Under the pieces are notes generated by a model. That model ran no database searches. It saw nothing but the letters and a program-made list of their open reading frames with translations, and had not been told where the DNA came from. Positions 1-11,041 of a stretch of DNA of 64,000 nt are shown here, piece by piece (the first letter of the stretch is position 1; every line of letters begins with the position of its first letter). The position numbers were made by a program, and so were the translations under genes. The DNA is from Cycas panzhihuaensis (Eukaryota; Cycadophyta), in NCBI GenBank assembly GCA_023213395.1, contig CM041465.1:214899741-214963740 (forward strand), in the 5' to 3' direction.

Positions 1-220
1 GGTTTTACAATACAATGGGTATAAACTATTGGGCTGACAAAGACCCCTATAAGACACCAAAAAAAATTTCTCGGGGGCTCTCACCCCCAAACCCCCGCTT
101 GGGGGACCGCTAGACCCCCTAGTTGGGGGCCCTATAATAGGCCCCTTGGACCCCACAAAGGGGCTTGGGTGTAATGCCTATATCCATGTAACACTTGCAA
201 AGTGTTCAACATATCTAACA
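1..220 (-). repeat. Partial 3' LTR of element A
   Basis: This segment matches 4457-4676 closely, from the shared start GGTTTTACAATACAATGGG to the shared end CAACATATCTAACA. On the minus strand the LTR begins TGTTAGATATG. It includes the GC-rich hairpin block at about 66-150. The rest of the LTR lies before the window. Confidence 0.93.
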
Positions 221-231
221 ATCTCCCACTT
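221..231 (-). other. Polypurine tract of element A
   Basis: The plus strand reads ATCTCCCACT directly beside the LTR end, so the minus strand reads AGTGGGAGAT followed by the LTR start TGTTAG. This is the usual position and composition of the plus-strand primer in Copia elements. Confidence 0.85.
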
Positions 232-239
232 ATTGAACA

Positions 240-960
240 CTTTACAAGAAAATCTGCATACACAACTATTAAATGCCAAAATCACAAACACCCATTGCAA
301 TTCTATACCATTTAAAATTTTCTGTGTTAACAATTTTAGTCAATAAGTTTGCAGCATTATCTTGTGTAGCAATCTACTGCAAGTGCACCTTGGGATCTTG
401 AACCATTTCCCTCACAAAATGGAACTGCACATCAATATGCTTCGACTGAGTATAAAAAATGGGGTTCTTTACTAGGTAGATTGCACTTTGACTATCATAA
501 TCTATCCTCATAACATCCTACTTAAATCCAATATTTGTGCATAATCTCTATAACCAAACAACTTCCTTACATGCATGAGTAGCTACCATATACTCTGCTT
601 CTGTGGTAGAAAGTGCCACAACTTGCTATTTTTTACTTATCCAGTTGACTGCGCCACCACAAAGGGTAAAAACATACCCACTTGTAGATCTTCTATTGTC
701 AAGATCTCTAGCCCAATCAGCATCAACAAAACCTCTCAGGTTTATTATTCTACTCTCCATGGGATCTCTTTCATAGCAACTTCCATAATCTGATGAACCT
801 CACAAATACCTGAAAATCCTTTTCACAGCCACCCAATGCTCCCTACCTGGGTTTGACATATACTTGCTAACTACTCCCACTGCATAGACAATGTTTGGTT
901 AAGTGTAAACCATCACATACATTAAGCTACCAACAACACTGGCATAAGGGACAAATGCCA
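240..960 (-). pseudogene. Element A RNase H domain (broken)
   Basis: On the minus strand this reads as the C-terminal RNase H of a Copia polyprotein. Visible motifs are DADWARDLDNRRST, the conserved STTEAEY segment near 590, and a tail resembling NLLTKIVNTENFKW near 340. The domain would degrade the RNA strand of the RNA-DNA hybrid during reverse transcription. Stops and frame changes interrupt it several times. It lies immediately upstream of the polypurine tract, as expected. Confidence 0.85.
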
Positions 961-969
961 TGTCTTCAA

Positions 970-1790
970 CTTCTTGGTGAGTCTTTGGGCATTATTCAAT
1001 TGATAATTTTAAACTAGCAAGAAGAGGAACATTAACTAGTTTACTATCCTATAACCTAAATCATTATAATATTATTTCAATGTACCGTCTTTGGCTAAGC
1101 CAAATCTTCCTATTCCTCCTATCCCTTTTAATCTCAATGGCTAAAATAAAATGTGCAGCACCAAGGTCCTTCATCTCAAAGTGAGATGTCAGTTGGTCTT
1201 TCACAAGTTAGTTCATTCCTTTATTGTTACCAACTAAAAGTATGCCATCAATATATAAAGCCAAAATAACAAAATGATCACCAACCTTCTTATAATAAAC
1301 ATAATGATTTACTTTACTGTGCACAAAGCCATCTGCTAATATATGTGAACTAAATTTCTGATACCATATCCTTGGTGACTGTTTCAAGCCATATAATGAC
1401 TTATTTAACCTGTATACAATATTCTTCTTCCTTACAACTTCAAACCCTTCAGGCTACAACATATAAATCTCTTCCTCGATGTCACCATGAAGAAATGTAG
1501 TCTTCATATCCATTTGATCCACCTCAAGGTTATAGGTAGCTACTATATCCAACAAAAATCTAATTGAAGCAACTTTTATAATAAGAGAAAATACCTCACC
1601 AAAATCTATTCCCTTGACCTGGGAATAGCCCTTTGCTACCAAGCGAGCCTTGTATTGTTTCACAGTACCATCTGCCTGAAACTTCTTCTTGAAGATCTAT
1701 TTGTTATTAACAGGTTTTCTACCATTAGGCAGATCCACCAAATCCCATGTATTATTTTTGTCTAAGGCCATCATTTCTTCCTGTATGGCC
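970..1790 (-). pseudogene. Element A reverse transcriptase domain (broken, active site changed)
   Basis: The minus-strand segment 1454-1663 carries the typical Copia RT phrase [20 protein letters not shown] followed by DMKTTFLHGDIEEEIYM. Further down, the catalytic box that should read YVDD reads YIDG (codons at 1244-1255), so the second active-site aspartate is lost. The region is broken by stops. Both the frame breaks and the lost catalytic residue show that it is dead. Confidence 0.88.
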
Positions 1791-1795
1791 TTCAT

Positions 1796-3041
1796 CTAGA
1801 GTTGGCTTTCTTTTGACTCTAGAGCCTTCTGAATAGTACCCGGATCAACATCTATAGCAGATAAAACATAAGAGCAACGATGAAAGCCTTCAGGAATATA
1901 CCTGTTAGGCTGTCTTCTCTCACGAGTTGATCTCCTTAAGATGTGGGGTTCTTGAGGTTGAGCTACCTCTATGACTTTCTTCCTCTTCAACTGACTTATA
2001 TTCTGATGTAGAATCTTCATCCCTTTCTTCAAATTATACCTTCTTAGAGTGTTCCTCCTTTGGTTCTTCATCCTGCTTTAGAGACTTGAACTCCTCTCTA
2101 AAGACAACATCATGGCTATACATAACCTTTTGTGTTTCAAGGTTATAAAGCTTATATCTTTTAGTACCATCATCATATCCAATGAAAATAGTCTTTTGTA
2201 CTTTGAAATTAAGCTTAGTCCTTTGGTATTTAGGAATATGCATAAAAGCTTCACAACCAAAAACTCTAAGATGACCAAGAGATGGTTTCTTACCAGACCA
2301 CACTTCTTCAACTATTTTGTATACTAAGGCAGTTGTTGGTGATATGTTTATCAGGTAGCTTACAGTCATCATAGCCTCTGCCCAGAATTTCTTCTCTAAT
2401 CCAATAGCACTAAGCATACTCCTCGATCTCTCTAGCAAGGTCCTATTCATCCTTTCATCAACTCTATTTTGTTGTAGCGTATAAGGAATTATTTTTTGCC
2501 TTGATATCCCACACTACTTACAGAACTACTTAAATTCCTTTGAGTAAAACTCACCTCCATTATTAGTCCTTAGTACCTTGATCTGCCTGTCACTCTGATT
2601 CTTGACCAAGGCCTTGAATTCTTTGAATTTACTAAAGACTTCCGATTTTTGCTTGAGAAAGTACATCCATGTCTTTTTCGAGAAATCATCTATGAATGAG
2701 ACAAAATATTTGGACCCACCTAATGAGGATACATCAACAGGTCCAAAAACATCACTGCGCACCAATTGTAGAATACCCTTTGCTCTCTTCAAACTTAAAG
2801 AAAAATTGACTTGATTCTATTTGACATACACACAATGCTCATAGAAATGAAAATCAAAAAAGTCATTAATTCTAGAGATGTCTTCTGCCATACCTTTAGA
2901 GAATAAATCATAGAGGCCTTTCTCTCTAATATGGCTCAGTCTCTGATGCCATAGCATAGTTTTACCAGTAAGTGATATTTGAGTCACATCTTCATTATTG
3001 CTACTTTCTGTAATAGCTGGACTGCAACTTCCAGCACACAC
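1796..3041 (-). pseudogene. Element A integrase (broken)
   Basis: From 3041 downward the minus strand shows the pre-integrase motif LWHQRLSHI, then the integrase core (2526-2792) with SDVFGPV, FIDDFSKKTWMYFLK and LRTNNGGEFYSKEF. The 2034-2450 segment continues with MNRTLLERSRSML, FWAEA and VFGCEAFMHIP, up to the VVFREE box. The second catalytic aspartate (normally LRTDNGGEF) is changed to asparagine. A charged linker at 1796-2071 leads to the RT. Frame breaks separate the pieces. Confidence 0.9.
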
Positions 3042-3700
3042 CTTACTTGCATCAAGCTTGTATAGTGTTCCAAATTATACCCCTCTTGCTAATACTATTG
3101 CTCTTCAAACCATTCTACAATCATCTTTATTAAAGATCACTTCTATTCTTGCATCACCCAATTAATTGATAGACAACAGACTCATAGGGAAACCAGGAAT
3201 ATGACTCACATCAGGGATAGTTTTATCCCTTTCATCCCTAAATAGAACCTTCACCCTTCCATGACCCATAATTTTATATGGGTAATGATCTCCAAGAAAT
3301 ACCTCACCTCCATCAATCCTTATGTATTCACAAAACCAGTCCCTATGGGGAGTAACATGAAGCGAAGTATAAGAGTCAATTAACTAAGACTCAACATTTG
3401 ACAACTTACCTGAGGTTGCTAAATAAACATCACCATCAGCTTTATTAGAGGCTTTTGCTATTATGGAAGAAGTAGGTTTAGGTGACTTTCCCTTGTCTAC
3501 CTTGACTTAACACTGGCTCTTCATGTGGCCATCCTTCCTGCATCTCCAACATACCAAAGGTCCTCTACCTAGAGATTTGGATTTTCCTCTAGATTTTGGC
3601 CATATGTTCCTAGGATAGATTTTGGCCATAAGGTCCATGAATTAGGAAGCAAACATAACAGGGTAATATACTTGTCTTCTTCAGATATTGTTACTCTAAC
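3042..3700 (-). pseudogene. Element A protease and nucleocapsid zinc knuckle (broken)
   Basis: A full CCHC zinc knuckle, CWRCRKDGHMKSQC, is read on the minus strand at about 3509-3551, with the correct CX2CX4HX4C spacing. The stretch from there to 3042 corresponds to the aspartic protease region, which would process the polyprotein; it is riddled with stops. Its position between gag and the pre-integrase motif supports the assignment. Confidence 0.75.
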
Positions 3701-4095
3701 TGAAACAAGCTAGCTCACCACAGTGTTAAATGTAGTGAGATGATCTGCAACTACATCTCTATCACTCATCTTAAGTGAATACATCTTGTTCCAAAGAAAT
3801 AACTTATTAATTAGGGACTTTGTTTGATACAAAGCCTCTAACTTCTTCACAGATCTTTGGCCATAGACTCTACAGCAACATTTAGTAACACCATGTTTGA
3901 AAGGCATAACCTTATCGAACTGATTGCCTTTCAATCAAGATTCTTCCAGTATTCATCACCCATGGTCACGAGCTTTGTTCCTGCTACAATGATCTATTAA
4001 TCCTTCTTAACGAGGATATCTTCCATCTTTAGCTTCCATAGGTCAAAGTTTTGGCCATTGAACTTTTCAATCTCCATGTTTGTAGTGCTCGCCAT
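3701..4095 (-). pseudogene. Element A gag capsid region (broken)
   Basis: The start is taken at the ATG read from 4095 on the minus strand: MASTTNMEIEKFNGQNF, typical of Copia gag (DUF4219/UBN2-type). It is followed by WKLKMEDILVKKD and a stop. The 3710-3934 piece continues the gag, ending MSDRDVVADHLTTFNTVV, where functional relatives have a DHI-type segment. It would form the virus-like particle shell. Frameshifts break it. Confidence 0.82.
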
Positions 4096-4167
4096 GATCT
4101 TCACACTCAAGTTCACCACACAAGGGTCCCACTTACTAAATGGCTTCCCACAGAACTAAAACCCTTA

Positions 4168-4179
4168 GCTCTGATACCA
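4168..4179 (-). other. Primer binding site of element A
   Basis: The plus strand reads AGCTCTGATACCA, so the minus strand reads TGGTATCAGAGCT. This complements the 3' end of plant initiator methionine tRNA, the usual Copia primer. It sits two bases inside the 5' LTR. Confidence 0.9.
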
Positions 4180-4181
4180 AA

Positions 4182-4676
4182 TAAAGAGAAAATATAACTG
4201 AGAAGCAATGGGATAACAGAACTCTAAACCATGCAAAGAACAAATAACATAAATAAATCAAGCACTTAACAAAGAACACCAGGAGATATAGGTCTAAGCA
4301 TAGACCTTTTATTAATGTGAGCAATAGTTAAATAATTACATAAATGAACCCTAACTCTTCTCCTCGATTCATCCACGACCATTACATCATCTTCATATGT
4401 TACATGTACCGTTATATAAGAATATATAAACACAACATTATAAGATACTGCCTTGTGGTTTTACAATACAATGGGCATAAACTATTGGGTTGAAAAATAC
4501 CACTATAAGACACCCAAAAACTTTTCTCGGGGGCTCCCGCCCCAAATGCACCTTGGGGTTCTTTGCCCTCAGACCCCTATTTGGGGCCTATAACGGCGCC
4601 TCGAACGAACCATAAAAGGGCTCAGGTGTAATGCCTATACCATGTAACACTTGCAAAGTGTTCAACATATCTAACA
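4182..4676 (-). repeat. 5' LTR of element A
   Basis: Its last ~220 bases (plus orientation) match the partial LTR at 1-220. On the minus strand it starts TGTTAGATATG. Its other end, next to the primer site, reads CTCTTTA instead of the canonical CA, probably a C-to-T change. A GC-rich hairpin block sits at about 4530-4620. Confidence 0.9.
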
Positions 4677-5556
4677 AATAGAACTTGAGACCTATCAGAA
4701 AGTAAGCCCCTCTGATGCCAAGAGGATGAACTCGCTCGTCAAGTTCGACAAACTCAGAAAATGCCTTTACACTTCATGTTCTCAAACTTTAGAAAAAATT
4801 AAATAATAAACCTAAAGTTTAAAATATATATCAAATATTATAAACTTTGATTAAATCAAATAAAACTTTATAAAAACATTTATAAATCTAAAATCAAATT
4901 GATTTCAATGATGAACAACACATTAACCTCCGTGCGACTTTGGCGTGAAGAGGCAAAAAAAAAATGATTGATCTAATCGCCGCGAGGGCCAGAGGGGAGG
5001 CACAGAGGTCACAGACCTCCATAGAGGAGATCCTCAGCAAAAAATGCCAAAAAAATGAAATAAGATTAGAGAAAAAGCAAGGATAGAATGTCATATGATC
5101 GTGTAGATGCCCGAGGATGCAGAGGAGATCTGAGAGGGCAGATCTAATTGAAACTGACCCAGAGGGAGGTGCACATGGCTAGATCATTGCCTGAGAGGCC
5201 AAGTGTAAGAGAAACGAAGGCAAACCAGAAAGTATGCTCAACCAAAAGGGATAGACGAACTTCATAGGAGGAGATATCTCTTCATAAGCTGTGAAATCAT
5301 GTACCATCTTCTCCAGCTAGTAGATTTCTCAGTTGTGAGTCCAACGAGCAGTCATATGAGATAGTTTCACTCAATGGTTGGAGCACAGGGCTGGAAAGAC
5401 TGCAGGTCACCCTTCATTGACTTTCAATGACAAATATATTACATGAACAATATAAAAAAATTAATCAAATATAATCAATAAACTCAAGTTGAACTATAGT
5501 CAAATGAAATATGTATCAAATAAATCAAACTAGCATTAATCATGTTAAACGCGCAT
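4677..5556 (-). other. Element B internal region, noncoding
   Basis: This lies between the right LTR of element A and the primer site of element B. No retroelement protein domain is readable in any frame. It contains purine-rich tracts and an AT-rich stretch at 4790-4890. It is probably the leader of the minus-strand element whose LTR is at 5572-5894. The remainder of that element is displaced or lost to the left. Confidence 0.5.
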
Positions 5557-5569
5557 GGATCTGATACCA
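5557..5569 (-). other. Primer binding site of element B
   Basis: The plus strand GGATCTGATACCA gives TGGTATCAGATCC on the minus strand, directly inside the LTR that starts at 5572. This fixes the orientation of element B as minus. Confidence 0.85.
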
Positions 5570-5571
5570 AA

Positions 5572-5894
5572 TGTTGGAATAGGAGAGTAGAGCTGGTCAA
5601 GATACCATTGCGCACTGATCAACAAATTTCTAAAATAATCGAAGGTGGTGTTAAAAAATACCTAGGGTGCATGGCAACCATTTAAATAGATTTTTAGGGA
5701 GGCATTTAAGCGCCTTAACCCTCCCTGTAGGTTAGCTGACAATATTCAAAAATAAATTAAAATAACATAATCATACCTGATATGTCAACTAAGGATGGTA
5801 ATAGGTGGATCTAGGTGCCCTATGGAGCCCCAAATATGGCTTTGGGGGGCCCTAGGCACATGTACCCTTAGGCCATTGGGGGGTTATCCCAACA
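5572..5894 (-). repeat. 5' LTR of element B (323 bp)
   Basis: The segment begins TGTTGGAATAGG and ends TTATCCCAACA, so it has inverted ends of the form TGTTGG(G/A)ATA as expected for an LTR. A primer binding site lies at its left, which makes it the 5' LTR of a minus-strand element. A second copy is not present in the window. Confidence 0.82.
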
Positions 5895-6207
5895 ATGAAT
5901 AGTGATCTATAGTGTAATCATAGTGCTACATTCCTACATCATTAGGATAATTCTGCCATAAGTGTTAGTGGATAATTTTCATCACAGTACTTCTCATATT
6001 TCTATTGTGCCAAGTTAATATTTATCACAAGTGTTAGTGACTTTTCTCTAAGTTGATCCCTTCATCTTTGAGAAACCGTTCTCACTTCTTTATTCTTCCT
6101 TCTACTACATTGCTTCATTATATCTCCCATTTGTAAACAATGATTGGTCATTCATTGCTATCACTTTCATAGTCTGTTATTCATTTCTTCCCTTCTCAAA
6201 AGACACC
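5895..6207 (+). other. Element C gag leader (partial)
   Basis: This matches the inverse of about 16018-16330 in element E, including the repeated wording around CACTTGTGACAAATATTAAC. It has no coding potential. Element E has a leader near 2 kb, so only the gag-proximal part survives here. Confidence 0.7.
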
Positions 6208-7200
6208 ATATCTTCATAGTTCAAGTAAAATGTAAACTGCATTCTTAAAGAGAAAGAAAATTGGGATATATAGTTCACTAGTATTAAAAATATTATAAAA
6301 TATGAAGGTCTTTAGAGAGATCATTTGCAACTTACACCAATTATTGTTGCCACTGCTACAACACCTACCTCTAGAGGAACTCCTCCAACTCCTCCCACTG
6401 ATGCTACAACCAAATGCCAATGGGAACTTGATGATGATAAAATCCATATAGGGATACTTCTTCTTACTGATCATTCCCTACATAAACTTATTAATGAAGT
6501 GATACATAATACAACATGGAAAGTTCTTGAAGTTCTTAAGAAGAACTTTGATACTAGACCAGACTTATAATTTGTTTGCTTAGTGTTAAAGATGAATAAA
6601 TTAAAAATATATAAAGGACATATAAGTGAGATAATCAATCTCCTTTGTCCCATCAAGTAAGCCATTGATAAAGACTTCAAGACTCAATGAATTACATAAG
6701 CTTTCTTAATTTAGTCAACTCCATATCTCAGATTATAAAGATCTACTAGGAAGTATTTGATTTAATGGCACCTTAAAGACCCTAAACTTTGAGGATCTTG
6801 TTGATAAGTTCATCAAATTTGATAAGACCTTTGATATCAACTTCACCACTACATCAGATCCTATTAATGCTGCTTTTGAAGTGGAAGAAAATCTTTTTTA
6901 TACTAAAAGTCAAGGTCAACCTTCTTGCAGAGGTGGCAGTTCCCAGGGAAGAGATGAAAGTAAACAACAAGGACAACATCCTCATGGTCAACATGCTCCC
7001 CAACACCCACAAAAATAGTCTTAAGGGTAAGGCCAAAATAATCAACTTAGACCTAGATCCAGTAATCAAAGATAATCTAGCTAGTTCAGAACTTCTAATA
7101 GGACTAGAAATCAAATAATTAGGTGTGAAAGGTGTCATAGAAAAGGACATTATGCTAAAAATTGTAGAACTGCTACTAATAAACTACCAAACTATTAACA
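6208..7200 (+). pseudogene. Element C gag with zinc knuckle (broken)
   Basis: The former start codon at 6208-6210 reads ATA where element E has ATG. The 6325-6570 segment gives a Thr/Pro-rich stretch followed by RQWELDDDKI-type wording, LLLTDHSLHKLINE and WKVLEVLKKNFDTR, matching the gag of element E. A CCHC knuckle, CERCHRKGHYAKNC, lies at 7124-7165 in another frame. Multiple stops and frameshifts separate the pieces. Confidence 0.86.
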
Positions 7201-7860
7201 ATACCATGGTGCACCTTATGTTAATGATACTTCTTTCGAAGATGCTTTTGGTATAACACAATTTTCTTATGCATATATTCAAAGAGTTGGGGCCACTTCA
7301 TTAATTAATATTAATAGATCTACTAAGTATATTAAGGCTCATTGTAGTTATGCTTATTTACTGTTACCTCTACCACTTGGAGTTGCCAATAATGCCACCT
7401 CAAATACTTCATCTTGGATCATGGATATTAGAGCAACACAACATATGGCTTGCTATCAGTAGTTCTTTCAATGTTTTGACTCTAAAATGCATGGTGTTAT
7501 ATACATGATTGACAAATCATCTTTGCTAGTTGAAAGAATTGGAATCATTTACCTAAAACTTTCAAGCCTTCTAGATTTTACACTTGTTGATGTTTTGTAT
7601 ATTCTCACTCTGAAGCAGAACCTACTCTCCCTATCCACCTTCATCTCTCATGGATTTGATTTGAGTGTAACTATAAATAATTAGACTCTTTGTGTCATTC
7701 ACCCTCCTTCAAATATTGTGGTTATGAATGGAATTCTTGATGGAAAACTTTTTCACCTAACTTGCTTACCATCTTCTGAAGCCAATTATGCTAATGATGA
7801 CTTTGCTTTGATCATAACCTAATGATGACTTTGCATTTACTGTAACCCTGGCCTCTCAAA
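7201..7860 (+). pseudogene. Element C protease region (broken)
   Basis: At about 7413 the frame reads SWIMDIRATQHMA, where a working Copia protease would have the D(S/T)GAT active-site motif. The glycine is replaced, so the catalytic loop is damaged. The following 7487-7684 segment continues into VDVLYILTLKQNLLSLSTFI, typical of the region between protease and integrase. Confidence 0.8.
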
Positions 7861-8645
7861 AGTTGTCCTAAAAGCCCTATGGCATGCTCATATAGGTCAT
7901 ATCAAAATTGATCACTTAAAAGAACTATATTCCACCATTCTCGGTATGCCTAGGTTCTCCTATAAGCCCTTCAAATATGAAGCATGTATCATTATAAAAT
8001 TTCAAAGATAACCCTTTCCCCATAGTCAGTGGAAATCTAACCAGCCTTTAAAGATTATACACTCAGACATATGCAGTCCTATGCCCATCTACTATATTAC
8101 ATTTATTGATAATTTTACCAAGAAAGTATGGGTTACTTTACTTACAAAGAAATATGAAGCTTTACCATGTTTAAAGCTCTCAAGGTTAGCATGGAAAACA
8201 AATCAGGATTCAAGATCAAAATACTTAGTACTGATAGTTGTGGCAAGTTTACTTCCAATAAGCTTAAATTGTACTAATATGACCATGGGATCAAACATCA
8301 AACTACTATTGTAGGTACACCCCGGCAGAATAAAGTTACCAAGTGCATAAATAGGACCATCACGAGCATGACTCGTGCTATGTTAGTATACAAGAATGTC
8401 CCTATCTATCTTTGGGTGAAGACTATCTAGACTATCGTGTATTATATCAACATTGTTAGTCCCTCCAAGCTTGACCCCTCTCTATATGAAATGTGGTATG
8501 GACAACCTCGCTCTATCACCCACTTCAAAATTTTTTGCTCTACTTATTATGCTCATATTTTGAAGGAACACATAAACAAGCTCTAGGATAGAGCCCTTAA
8601 AGGCATTTTTGTTGGATACCCTATGGACAAAATGGGGTATAAAGT
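7861..8645 (+). pseudogene. Element C integrase (broken, truncated)
   Basis: The pre-integrase motif LWHAHIGHIKIDHL appears near 7880. The core follows with HSDICSPMP, FIDNFTKKVWVTLL and MTRAMLVYKNVPIYLW, then FVGYPMDKMGYKV just before the homology ends. Stop codons interrupt it repeatedly. Truncation at 8645 removes the linker to the RT. Confidence 0.87.
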
Positions 8646-9445
8646 TCTTCTACCTTATCAATACATGCCATGGAGAAACTCCTGACATGCTCAGTTGGGT
8701 CCTAAGAAGAGGCCCTATCAAACTTGGGCACCTTGGGAGGATGAGGTGGTAAGTTAGTTCTTAACACCTCAATGGACAAAGGGGTTTACCTATAGTCAAT
8801 GAAGGGACGAGCCCTTAGTTGAACCATTGGGTTAACAAAAGATGAAGGAGAAGGTGGGAATGGGTGCCCAAATCCTCCTTGGGAGGTTTGACCAAAAGAA
8901 AGATATGAACTCCCTTCTATTTGGTGGGAAGGGACTAATCCTGAAAGCGAAGGAACTAGAAGAGAGGCAGATGGGTAGGAAGGACCCATCCCCCCTTGAA
9001 GGTATACCCCTTGTTGAAAGGGGACTAGGGAGAAGAATCCTTGAGGAGGGATTTTCCCTCCTTGAAAAGGCACCACATATGAGGAGATGTAAGAAGAGGA
9101 AGCAGATGGGTGTGGCACCAAATTCTGCCCATATGGACCACTTGTAGGTGGTGCAACACCATATGGATGGAGGGTGTCTGCCCCATAAATAGGAAGAGGA
9201 TTCCCCTTTCGATGCCCCCATGGTTAGGAAGTGTATACCTAGGGCACGTAAAGAGAGGGGTCTTTAGGTTGAGGTTGACGGCACACAAGGATTTTCCCTA
9301 CATGACTAGAGGAAGGGGGACACATAGGCCCCTTAGGTCGAATAGAAGGTGGATGGACCAAAGTTGGTTGAGGTGTGGTTACCTATCTGGGAGGAGGTAT
9401 ACTCAACCCAATTTGGTAAGTGGGCATACCTTGGGTGGTCCCTAA
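8646..9445 (-). pseudogene. Element D: degenerate Ty3/Gypsy gag
   Basis: Read on the minus strand, 8646-8800 gives LPPHPPKVPKFDRASS, a stop, then DPTEHVRSFSMACIDKVEE. This is the characteristic start of a plant Gypsy Retrotrans_gag domain. Upstream on that strand (8786-9300) is a Pro/Gly/Ser-rich low-complexity N-terminus with repeated PYG and QGG wording, such as HPYGVAPPTSGPYGQNLVP. Stops and frame changes are frequent. The rest of gag and all of pol are missing because the segment abuts element C at about 8645. Confidence 0.72.
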
Positions 9446-10717
9446 AGGATGGGGGACATACGAAGAAAAAGAAGCAATGAGGGATGGCCTTGTTGTGGAT
9501 AACAAAGCTAAATGAGAAGAGTATGGAGGTGTAAATAAGGAAGAGGAGGACGCTACACTATGTAAGATTATTTCTAACCACTTGGGAGGTGGTTGGAGAC
9601 TTGCAACTTGGAATCATTGATGTAGCACTTACACCACATCCATGAGAGGGGTTCCTACTTGTTCATATGAGGTTGAAGGCTCCTCATATAAAGTAGGCCT
9701 CATGAGATGATCCTAATGGGCATTCTCACCAAGGCGGTGATATCCTATGGAGGAAGAGGCTCCCACATCATGTGCAAGAAGATGGTGGATACATGGGTGC
9801 TCTTGATCACCCAGGTAGAAAATGGGATCTTCACCCTCTTAGGTGGGACCCTGGAAAGAGGTTGAGAGCTGTTGTGGTGTTTAGAAAACATAGGTATAAT
9901 AAGCCCATTCCGAAGAGAATCCCTCCATAGTTGATTCAGAATTAGACAAAGGAAGGGGAGAAACATAAGTATAATAATCCCATTATGAAGAGAATCCCTC
10001 TATAGTTTATTCATAATCAAACAAAGGAAGGGAAGAATAGGGTGACTCTTCCAAAGAAGGAAGGCCTTGCAAATGACAAGAGAATTATCACATTCAAGTT
10101 CCTCCTAAGGTTTGGAAGAAAGAGAGACAAGCAGAATAACTAATGTTAGAGATTACCCAACAAATCAAGTAAGGGATGCTAAGAAGAGAGAGGCAATACC
10201 AATTGAAAGGAAACTAAGATGGTTCCTTTACTGGTAGGTCCCTAATATGGTTGCTAGTAGAAGTGCACCTATTAGGGGTCACTAAACACAAGGGGATCAA
10301 GCCTACATAATTGCTAAAAAAAGGGCTTAAAGATCCTTGAGTGTGGGGGGATAGATCACCCACAAATGGTGCCAGTGCATCAGAACGCATGTTCGAGGAC
10401 CTACAAATAGTGCACAAGACCCTCCCTTCAAGTATATACCTTCTTAGATTTGAAATGGGTGAAGGTGTCCTCACTTTGCTGAGTAGCTTCAAAGGGGACT
10501 CTCTTATCCTAATGGGTTGAAGAAGGAGAGTGAGAATAAAAGCATTTTTCCCAGGATGAAGGGAAAAAAGGAGGTGAACCCTAGTAGAAAAGGGGATGCC
10601 AATAGAATAAGAGAGGGGTGGCAAGTGAAAAGAGTGTAAAAAAGGGGGTTTGGTGTAAGAAAACCAACTCCTGGAAGGGTAAGGCAAGTAGGATGCCTTA
10701 CCAAGATATACCCAAAG
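9446..10717 (-). other. Element D upstream region, weakly coding-like
   Basis: The plus strand is strikingly purine-rich, so the minus strand is pyrimidine-rich and encodes Pro/Ser/Leu-rich pieces. A 179-codon minus-strand frame (10214-10753) runs into the LTR of element E; its first residues come from that LTR, so it is partly an insertion artefact. It may be gag N-terminus or leader of element D. No domain is recognised. Confidence 0.4.
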
Positions 10718-10722
10718 GGGAT
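10718..10722. repeat. Target site duplication (GGGAT), left side of element E
   Basis: GGGAT immediately precedes the left LTR and is repeated exactly after the right LTR at 18339-18343. This is the 5 bp duplication expected from Copia integrase. Confidence 0.9.
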
Positions 10723-11025
10723 TGAAAAGAGTGGATCTATCCTTCATCTCCATGCACTATCCTTCATCTCCATGCAAACATGCAAGCAAGAGAGACTTGA
10801 GAGAAAGAAAGTAGCTCTCACAAAATGGGGAGGTAAGAATGAATCTCCTCCATTGAGCTTTTACTTTTATATTGAGAGAGGGAGCATTAGAGTTAGTTGA
10901 AATGAAATTACACATAATGCACATGAAAGTGTATTTTACTTAAGTGATCTAATTTAAAATTTACTTAAGACCCTCTTTAGAAATAATTAACTAATATAAT
11001 GACCTTGTGGCATTAACCCTTTTCA
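10723..11025 (-). repeat. 3' LTR of element E
   Basis: It starts TGAAAAGAGTGG and ends CCCTTTTCA on the plus strand, matching 18041-18338. It contains a small local duplication of the CTTCATCTCCATGCA phrase that the other LTR lacks. Several substitutions separate the two LTRs. Confidence 0.94.
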
Positions 11026-11041
11026 ATCTCCCCATTAATGG
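11026..11041 (-). other. Polypurine tract of element E
   Basis: The minus strand reads CCATTAATGGGGAGAT directly before the LTR start TGAAAAGGG. The GGGGAGA core is the likely plus-strand primer. Confidence 0.82.

Larger units (their letters stand above)
1..4676 (-). mobile_element. Element A: decayed Ty1/Copia retrotransposon, left end cut by the window
   Basis: Read on the minus strand, the order is 5' LTR (4182-4676), primer binding site, gag, protease, integrase, reverse transcriptase, RNase H, polypurine tract and a partial 3' LTR (1-220). Integrase upstream of reverse transcriptase is the defining Copia order. All domains are recognisable, but frameshifts and stops break the polyprotein into pieces, so it cannot act autonomously. 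The base after the right LTR begins the word AATAG; the matching target duplication on the left lies outside the window. The family looks Tork/Tnt1-like from its RT and integrase wording; this is inference. Confidence 0.93.
5895..8645 (+). mobile_element. Element C: truncated Ty1/Copia of the same family as element E
   Basis: The segment reads leader, gag, protease and integrase on the plus strand and then stops abruptly at about 8645. RT, RNase H and both LTRs are missing. The whole stretch is homologous to element E read on the opposite strand (about 13600-16330). At the left it is cut by the LTR of element B. At the right it abuts a Gypsy gag remnant. Many in-frame stops mark it as dead. 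Confidence 0.88.

Noticed and set aside
8786-9445. Several overlapping open frames on both strands, some Gly/Arg-rich
   Set aside because: Most are shadows of low-complexity purine/pyrimidine-skewed DNA. Only the minus-strand reading ending in the Gypsy gag phrase is supported.
10214-10753. 179-codon minus-strand open frame
   Set aside because: Its first codons come from the LTR of element E, so the frame as it stands was created by the insertion. The remainder has no recognisable domain.
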